From Brevibacterium spongiae (GTDB lineage: Bacteria; Actinomycetota; Actinomycetes; Actinomycetales; Brevibacteriaceae), in assembly GCF_026168515.1 (NCBI RefSeq), contig NZ_CP093443.1, positions 2,108,001 to 2,172,000 on the forward strand: DNA of 64,000 nucleotides. Reading direction: 5' to 3'. The translations under genes and the position numbers were made by a program. Below, piece after piece: positions 57,972-64,000 of the stretch (within the stretch, counting starts at the first letter, position 1; the number at the start of each line of letters is the position of its first letter). The notes below the pieces were generated by a model, which had not been told where the DNA came from, made no database searches, and worked only from the letters and a program-made list of their open reading frames with translations.

Positions 57972-59071
57972 ACGAACGACTGCACCAGCTGAGCCGCCGG
58001 GGCGTGTCGATCTGGCTCGACGACCTGTCCCGCACCCGGCTCGAATCCGGGGATCTCGCCCGGCTCATCGAAGCATCATCGGTCACCGGGGTGACGACGA
58101 ACCCGACGATCTTCGCGAACGCGATCTCGTCCTCGCAGGCCTATGACGCCGCGGTCGCCGAGCTCGGTGCGCAGGGAGCCGATGTCGATTCGGCCATCGA
58201 GTCCCTGACCACCGCCGATGTCGCCGAGGCGGCACGACTGTTCCGGCCGGTCTTCGACGCCACCGACGGAGATGACGGACGGGTCTCCATCGAGGTCGCT
58301 CCCCCGCTGGCTCACGACGCCGCCGGCACAGTGGAATCGGCGAAGGCTCTGTGGGAGCGCGTCGGGGAGCCGAATGCGATGATCAAGATCCCCGCCACCG
58401 AGGCAGGCCTGAGCGCGATCTCGGACACGATCGCGGCGGGCATCAGCGTCAATGTCACCCTCGTGTTCTCGCTCTCGCGCTACCGTCACGTCGTCGAGGC
58501 CTACCTGCAGGGTCTGGAGAAGGCGCGCGCTGCCGGCCACGATCTCTCCACCATCAGGTCGGTCGCCTCGGTGTTCGTCTCCCGCGTCGATTCGGAGATC
58601 GACTCCCGTCTCGATGCGCTCGACGATCCGACCGCAGCCGGGCTCAAGGGCCGCGCAGGAATCGCGAACTGCGTGCTCGCTCACGAGATCCACTCGCAGC
58701 TGTTCACCTCGGAACGATTCAAGGTCCTCGAACTCGCCGGAGCACGTCCCCAGCGTCTGCTGTGGGCTTCGACGGGCGTGAAGAATCCCGACTATTCGGA
58801 CACCATGTACGTCAGCGGTCTCGTCGCACCGAACACCGTGAACACGATGCCCGAACCGACGATGGAGGCCTTCGCCGACCATGGCGAGGTCAACGCCGAG
58901 ATCGCACCCGAGGACTACCGGGCCGCCGATGAGGTCTTCGACGCGCTGGCTCGACTGGGCATCGACTATGCGGAGGTGATGACCGTGCTCGAAGAGCAGG
59001 GACTGGAGAAGTTCGACGTCAGCTGGTCCGAACTGCAGGACACCATCCGTACGGCCTTGGACCGGTCATGA
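57968..59071 (+). CDS. tal: Transaldolase
   Basis: A 367-residue class I aldolase of the actinobacterial type: SVTGVTTNPTIFANAI, the Schiff-base Lys in AMIKIPATEAG, VTLVFSLSRY and LLWASTGVKNPDYSD. It transfers the dihydroxyacetone unit between sugar phosphates. Overlaps tkt and pgi by 4 bp each. Confidence 0.95.
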   Translation: MNERLHQLSRRGVSIWLDDLSRTRLESGDLARLIEASSVTGVTTNPTIFANAISSSQAYDAAVAELGAQGADVDSAIESLTTADVAEAARLFRPVFDATDGDDGRVSIEVAPPLAHDAAGTVESAKALWERVGEPNAMIKIPATEAGLSAISDTIAAGISVNVTLVFSLSRYRHVVEAYLQGLEKARAAGHDLSTIRSVASVFVSRVDSEIDSRLDALDDPTAAGLKGRAGIANCVLAHEIHSQLFTSERFKVLELAGARPQRLLWASTGVKNPDYSDTMYVSGLVAPNTVNTMPEPTMEAFADHGEVNAEIAPEDYRAADEVFDALARLGIDYAEVMTVLEEQGLEKFDVSWSELQDTIRTALDRS

Positions 59072-60699
59072 GACTCGATCTGGAAGTCCCGGTCCAGGAG
59101 GAGTTCGACGCCGAGGCGACACGTCTCGTCGACGCCGGCCTGGCTTCGGCCCTGAGCCGACAGGATGCGTCGCACTTCGCCGGCGCCCAGGATGCCGCGC
59201 AGCGTCTCGGCTGGGTCGACCTGCCGCAGCGGGCCGACGAGCTGCTCACGCGCATCGAGGCCCTGCGTGCCGAGCTCGTCGAGCAGGGGCTGCGCACCAT
59301 CAGCCTCGCCGGAATGGGCGGTTCCTCGCTTGCCCCCGAGGTGATGACCGCAGCAGCGGGAGTCCGCCTCGAGGTCATCGATTCGACGGATCCGAACCAG
59401 GTCGCCGAGGCGATCGGCACCGACCTCGACCACACCATCCTCATCGTCGCCTCGAAGTCGGGGACCACGGTGGAGACGGACTCCGTGCGTCGCAGCTTCG
59501 CTTCGGCCTTCGAGTCCGTGGGCATCGATCCGGCTTCGCGCATGATCGCCATCACCGATCCCGGCACCGAACTCGATCGGCTGGCAGCTGAGCAGGGGTT
59601 CCTCGCGACCTTCCACGCCGACCCGAATGTCGGGGGCCGGTTCAGCGCGCTCTCGGCGTTCGGGCTGGTCCCCGCCGGGCTGGCCGGGGCGGATGTGCGG
59701 ACCGTCGTCACCGAGGCGGCTGACGCCGCGGCCGAGTTGGCTGCCGACGACGCGGACAATCCTGCGTTGGCGTTCGGCACGTGGCTGAGCATCGGCCATG
59801 CCCGGACGACGGAGAAGCTCGTGCTCGCCGAGACCGCACCGAACCTGCGTGGCCTGGCCGCCTGGGTCGAACAGCTCATCGCGGAATCCCTGGGCAAGGA
59901 CGGACAGGGCATCCTGCCCGTCGTCGTCGATTCACCCGCCGATATCGGATTCTCCGATGCCCGTGCGGATGCGCTGCTGTGTCTGCTCGGGCCGGCCGTC
60001 GACGATTCGGGACTGGGTGCACCATCGGGCTTCGAGGCCACCGTCGACGGCACCCTCGGTGAGCAGTTCCTGTTCTGGGAGTACGCGACGGCGATCGCCG
60101 GGTACAGCCTCGGCGTCAATCCCTTCGACCAGCCGGATGTCGAAGCCGCGAAGGAACAGGCCCGGCATCTCCTCGACGGACCGGACTCCGGTCGCTCGGA
60201 GCCGTCGATCTTCACCACCGGTGACATCGATGTTCTCGAGGTCATCGACGAAGCCACGGATCTCGATGGTGCCTTGGAAGAGCTCTTCGCTCAGGTCGAC
60301 GAGTACGGCTACGTCGGCATTCAGGCCTATCTCGATCGCATCGCCGATGCCGAGGCGGCGGCACTGCGTCCGCTGGTCTCGACTCACGCCGGGGTGCAGA
60401 CCACGTTCGGATTCGGCCCTCGGTATCTCCATTCCACAGGGCAGTATCACAAGGGCGGACACCCCAACGGAGTGTTCCTCCAGATCACCGGAGAGGCTCG
60501 CACCGATCTGCTCGTGCCCGGCCGCTCATACGGGTTCGCGCAGCTCCAGCGTGCGCAGGCGGCAGGCGATGCAACCGTGCTGCGCGGAATCGGCCGTCCG
60601 ATTCTGCGGGTGCATCTGCTTGATCGGTCCCGAGGCCTTGCCCAGCTGCGCGAGGCGATCGAACGGATCAGCCCCCGCCACCACTTCGGCGTCGACTGA
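59068..60699 (+). CDS. pgi: Glucose-6-phosphate isomerase
   Basis: A 543-residue SIS-fold isomerase of the actinobacterial form coupled to tal: ISLAGMGGSSLAPEVM, IVASKSGTTVETDSVRRSF (phosphate loop), and the C-terminal HKGGHPNGVFLQITG near the catalytic His/Lys. Interconverts glucose-6-P and fructose-6-P. Cotranscribed with tkt and tal. Confidence 0.93.
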   Translation: MRLDLEVPVQEEFDAEATRLVDAGLASALSRQDASHFAGAQDAAQRLGWVDLPQRADELLTRIEALRAELVEQGLRTISLAGMGGSSLAPEVMTAAAGVRLEVIDSTDPNQVAEAIGTDLDHTILIVASKSGTTVETDSVRRSFASAFESVGIDPASRMIAITDPGTELDRLAAEQGFLATFHADPNVGGRFSALSAFGLVPAGLAGADVRTVVTEAADAAAELAADDADNPALAFGTWLSIGHARTTEKLVLAETAPNLRGLAAWVEQLIAESLGKDGQGILPVVVDSPADIGFSDARADALLCLLGPAVDDSGLGAPSGFEATVDGTLGEQFLFWEYATAIAGYSLGVNPFDQPDVEAAKEQARHLLDGPDSGRSEPSIFTTGDIDVLEVIDEATDLDGALEELFAQVDEYGYVGIQAYLDRIADAEAAALRPLVSTHAGVQTTFGFGPRYLHSTGQYHKGGHPNGVFLQITGEARTDLLVPGRSYGFAQLQRAQAAGDATVLRGIGRPILRVHLLDRSRGLAQLREAIERISPRHHFGVD

Positions 60700-60802
60700 T
60701 CCCTGCCGCCCGGCAGAGCGGCGTCTGCACCTCGGGCACCGGAAGCCTCAGACGCAGGCCCGAGACCTCGGGCGCCGGCTCGAACGGTTGCCGGAGTGAA
60801 GA
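60700..60802. other. Intergenic region after pgi
   Basis: Degenerate repeats (acctcgggcRccgg twice) and no gene; the terminator follows. Confidence 0.5.
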
Positions 60803-60843
60803 ATGAGAAGGACCCCGACCACGTTGGTCGGGGTCCTTCTCAT
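60803..60843. terminator. Bidirectional terminator (pgi / secG)
   Basis: A perfect 19-bp stem ATGAGAAGGACCCCGACCA / TGGTCGGGGTCCTTCTCAT with a 3-nt loop. Confidence 0.93.
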
Positions 60844-60926
60844 CGTCTTCGGCCCGATCGCGAGGCGCTCAGTTCTCTCGGCCGGGACGGCTCGCCTGGC
60901 GGCGTCTCAGGGGTTGGAGCAGCGCC

Positions 60927-61172
60927 TCAGGCGTTGAAGCGGGTGATGACACCCAGCAGGATGATGCACGCGGCCCAGATGATCGCCATGAGCGTAGTGA
61001 AGCGGTTGAGGTTGCGTTCGGCGACTCCCGACGACCCCAGCGAGGAGGACATTCCGCCGCCGAACATGTCGGACATGCCACCGCCCTTGCCCTTGTGCAT
61101 GAGGATCAGCAGGGTGAGGAAGATGCTCGTGATCACGAGCAGCGCGATGAGAATGATGTTGAGGATTTCCAC
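60927..61172 (-). CDS. secG: Preprotein translocase subunit SecG
   Basis: An 81-residue membrane protein with two helices (ILIALLVITSIFLTLLILMH, LMAIIWAACIILLGVITRF) joined by the Gly/Ser loop KGKGGGMSDMFGGG typical of SecG. Auxiliary part of the SecYEG channel. GTG start at 61172. It follows tpiA as in most actinobacteria. Confidence 0.95.
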   Translation of the reverse strand: MEILNIILIALLVITSIFLTLLILMHKGKGGGMSDMFGGGMSSSLGSSGVAERNLNRFTTLMAIIWAACIILLGVITRFNA

Positions 61173-61227
61173 GTCGGATTCAACCTATGTTTCGTCGAGA
61201 ATGTCGTCGAGTGATGCGTCTGTCAGT

Positions 61228-62013
61228 CTACTTCGCGACCGCAGCCTTGCACAAAGCGGCGAAGTCGGGGCCGCTGAGGCTCGCGCCGCCGACCAAGGCT
61301 CCGTCGACATCCGGGGAGGCGACGATCTCGGCGACATTGTCGGTCTTGACCGAACCTCCGTAGAGGACACGAGTCGTCTGGGCCAGGCTGTCACCGAACT
61401 TCTCGGCGATGCGCCCTCGGATGGCCGACGCCATTTCGGCGGCGTCCGCGGCCGTGGCGGTCTCTCCTGTGCCGATGGCCCACACGGGTTCGTAGGCGAT
61501 GACGAGACCGTCGAGCTCGGCGCCTTCGAACCCGGCCAGGGACTCATCGATCTGGCCGAGCGTGAACTCGACGTGGGTCCTCCCCTGTCGCTCCTCGAGG
61601 GACTCACCGACGCACAGGATCGGAGTGAGCTCCGCGGACAGTGCGGCCCTGATCTTCGCGGCCACGACGTCATCGGTCTCATAGTTGTCGGCGCGTCGTT
61701 CGCTGTGACCGATGACCACGTAGCTGCAGCCGAGCCGGGTGAGGAACGATGCCGCGATCTCACCGGTGTGCGCACCGGGAGCGTGCTGAGACACGTCCTG
61801 CGCTCCGTACTTCAGCCACAGCTTGTCCCCCTGGACGAGGGTCTGCACGGAGCGGATGTCGGTGAAGGGCGGAATCACGACGACTTCGCAGTGGCTTTCG
61901 TCGAGTTTCGCGTCCTCGAGGGCCCAGGCGAGTTTCTGGACGCTGGAGATCGCCTCGAGGTGGTCGTGGTTCATCTTCCAATTGCCTGCCAGCAACAGGG
62001 TGCGATCATTCAT
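61228..62013 (-). CDS. tpiA: Triosephosphate isomerase
   Basis: A 261-residue TIM barrel: GNWKMNHD (Lys), [10 protein letters not shown] (catalytic His), [13 protein letters not shown] (catalytic Glu), [12 protein letters not shown] at 62013 with GAGG 5-6 nt upstream; an ATG at 62031 overlapping the pgk stop is the alternative start. Confidence 0.95.
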   Translation of the reverse strand: MNDRTLLLAGNWKMNHDHLEAISSVQKLAWALEDAKLDESHCEVVVIPPFTDIRSVQTLVQGDKLWLKYGAQDVSQHAPGAHTGEIAASFLTRLGCSYVVIGHSERRADNYETDDVVAAKIRAALSAELTPILCVGESLEERQGRTHVEFTLGQIDESLAGFEGAELDGLVIAYEPVWAIGTGETATAADAAEMASAIRGRIAEKFGDSLAQTTRVLYGGSVKTDNVAEIVASPDVDGALVGGASLSGPDFAALCKAAVAK

Positions 62014-62027
62014 GTCTGTCCTCTTCC

Positions 62028-63259
<1,232 letters not shown>

Positions 63260-63263
<4 letters not shown>

Positions 63264-64000
63264 GTGTCCCTTTCGCTGAGAATGTAGCTGACCATGTCTT
63301 TGAGTCGGTTCGTGTAGCCCCACTCATTGTCGTACCAGGCGACGACCTTGATCTGGTCTCCCAGCACCATGGTGAGCTTGGAGTCGATGATCGCCGAGGC
63401 GGTGGTGCCGACGATGTCGGTGGAGACCAGTTCGTCGGTGGAGTAGTCGAGGTAGGGCGAGTTCTCCGCCGCGGCGGCGAGGATCGCGTTGACCTCGTCG
63501 GTGTCGGCAGAGCGAGACGGGGTGAAGGTGAAGTCGATGATCGACCCGGCGGGCACGGGTACGCGCACGGCGAGTCCGTCGAGCTTGCCCTCCAGATGGG
63601 GCATGACACGACCGACGGTGCGTGCTGCACCGGTCGTGGTGGGCACGATATTCACGGCCGCGGCGCGGGCGCGGCGCAGATCCCGGTGGGGTCCGTCGAC
63701 GAGCATCTGGTCGCCGGTGTAGGCGTGTACGGTGTTGAGCAGCCCGGATTCGACGCCGAGTCCGTCGTCGAGGGCCTTGACGACGGTGGCCATGCAGTTG
63801 GTCGTGCAGGAGGCGTTCGACACGACGGCGTGGGTGCTCGGATCGAAGTCGGCCTCGTTGACGCCCATGACGAAGGTCGCGTCGACGTCCTTGCCGGGGG
63901 CCGAGAGCACCACCGTGGACACTGTCCCGCCGAGGTGGGCCTCGGCCTGGTCGCGTCGGGTGAAGCGGCCGGTGGACTCGACGACGAGTTCGACCTCGTG
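63260..64000 (-). CDS. gap: Glyceraldehyde-3-phosphate dehydrogenase, 5' end outside the window
   Basis: The last 246 codons are visible; the N-terminal NAD domain start lies past the right edge. Catalytic Cys in SNASCTTNCMATVVKALDD, AVNIVPTTTGAARTVGRV, VRVPVPAGSIIDFTF and YDNEWGYTNRLKDMV are canonical. Visible upstream part reads ELVVESTGRFTRRDQAEAHL. First of gap-pgk-tpiA-secG. Confidence 0.95.

Overview
The window is chromosomal DNA from a high-G+C actinobacterium, most likely a member of the Micrococcales close to Brevibacterium (the genus is my inference). The evidence is a mycothiol gene (mshC), an imuA'-imuB-dnaE2 mutagenesis cassette, a SUF operon in the order sufR-B-D-ferredoxin-C-S-U-T, a MabA/InhA-like fabG-fabI pair, a Micrococcales-type Pgk (SDGFGVVHR motif), and many genes that look leaderless. 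It is almost entirely core genome. I see no prophage, insertion sequence, integron or CRISPR array.

Layout. 1-11.5 kb: a cut M50 protease gene, then the conserved mshC neighbourhood (RecB-like nuclease, HAD phosphatase, PAC2 protein, mshC, SCO1664-type kinase-fold protein, DUF3090 zinc-ribbon protein, aldo/keto-reductase-like protein, uppP, MSMEG_4193-type phosphomutase), a DMT exporter and an M20 peptidase. 11.7-18.1 kb: tRNA-Leu(GAG) and a beta-oxidation/fatty-acid locus (MaoC, FabG4-like, FadA2-like, TetR, FadE5-like) matching Mycobacterium tuberculosis Rv0241c-Rv0244c. 18.3-20.7 kb: metY-metX. 21-27 kb: imuA'-imuB-dnaE2 behind a promoter containing an SOS box. 27-41 kb: DUF222/HNH protein, a frameshifted methyltransferase, RNA methyltransferases, a PdxK/ThiD kinase, L31, YbaK, TauE/SafE, ABC ATPase, serB, a SixA-like phosphatase with fabI and fabG, and SURF1. 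41-50.5 kb: ABC-F protein, RNase H fusion and the SUF operon. 50.5-64 kb: ABC exporter, ctaA, ctaB, the tkt-tal-pgi operon, secG, and tpiA-pgk-gap (gap cut by the window end). The last block follows the order seen around M. tuberculosis Rv1436-Rv1466.

How genes work together. imuA', ImuB and DnaE2 form an SOS mutasome. SufBCDSU/T assemble Fe-S clusters, probably under SufR and an iron-responsive repressor. CtaA and CtaB make heme A and SURF1 helps cytochrome oxidase assembly. Tkt, Tal, Pgi, Tpi, Pgk and Gap join the non-oxidative pentose phosphate pathway to glycolysis. MetX and MetY make homocysteine by direct sulfhydrylation.

Most interesting signals: (1) a dispersed perfect palindrome GTCCCCGCGGGGAC, in genes (read as V-P-A-G-T) and between genes; (2) a kinase-fold/phosphomutase/zinc-ribbon gene set around mshC, with an aldo/keto reductase homologue lacking all four catalytic residues; (3) a regularly spaced CGTCAY operator-like array in front of metY; (4) a SufR-type palindrome and an IdeR/DtxR-like iron box in front of the SUF operon; (5) an RNase HI fused to a putative ribbon-helix-helix domain; (6) at least thirteen -10-like hexamers placed 6-7 nt before a start codon, some as back-to-back divergent pairs.
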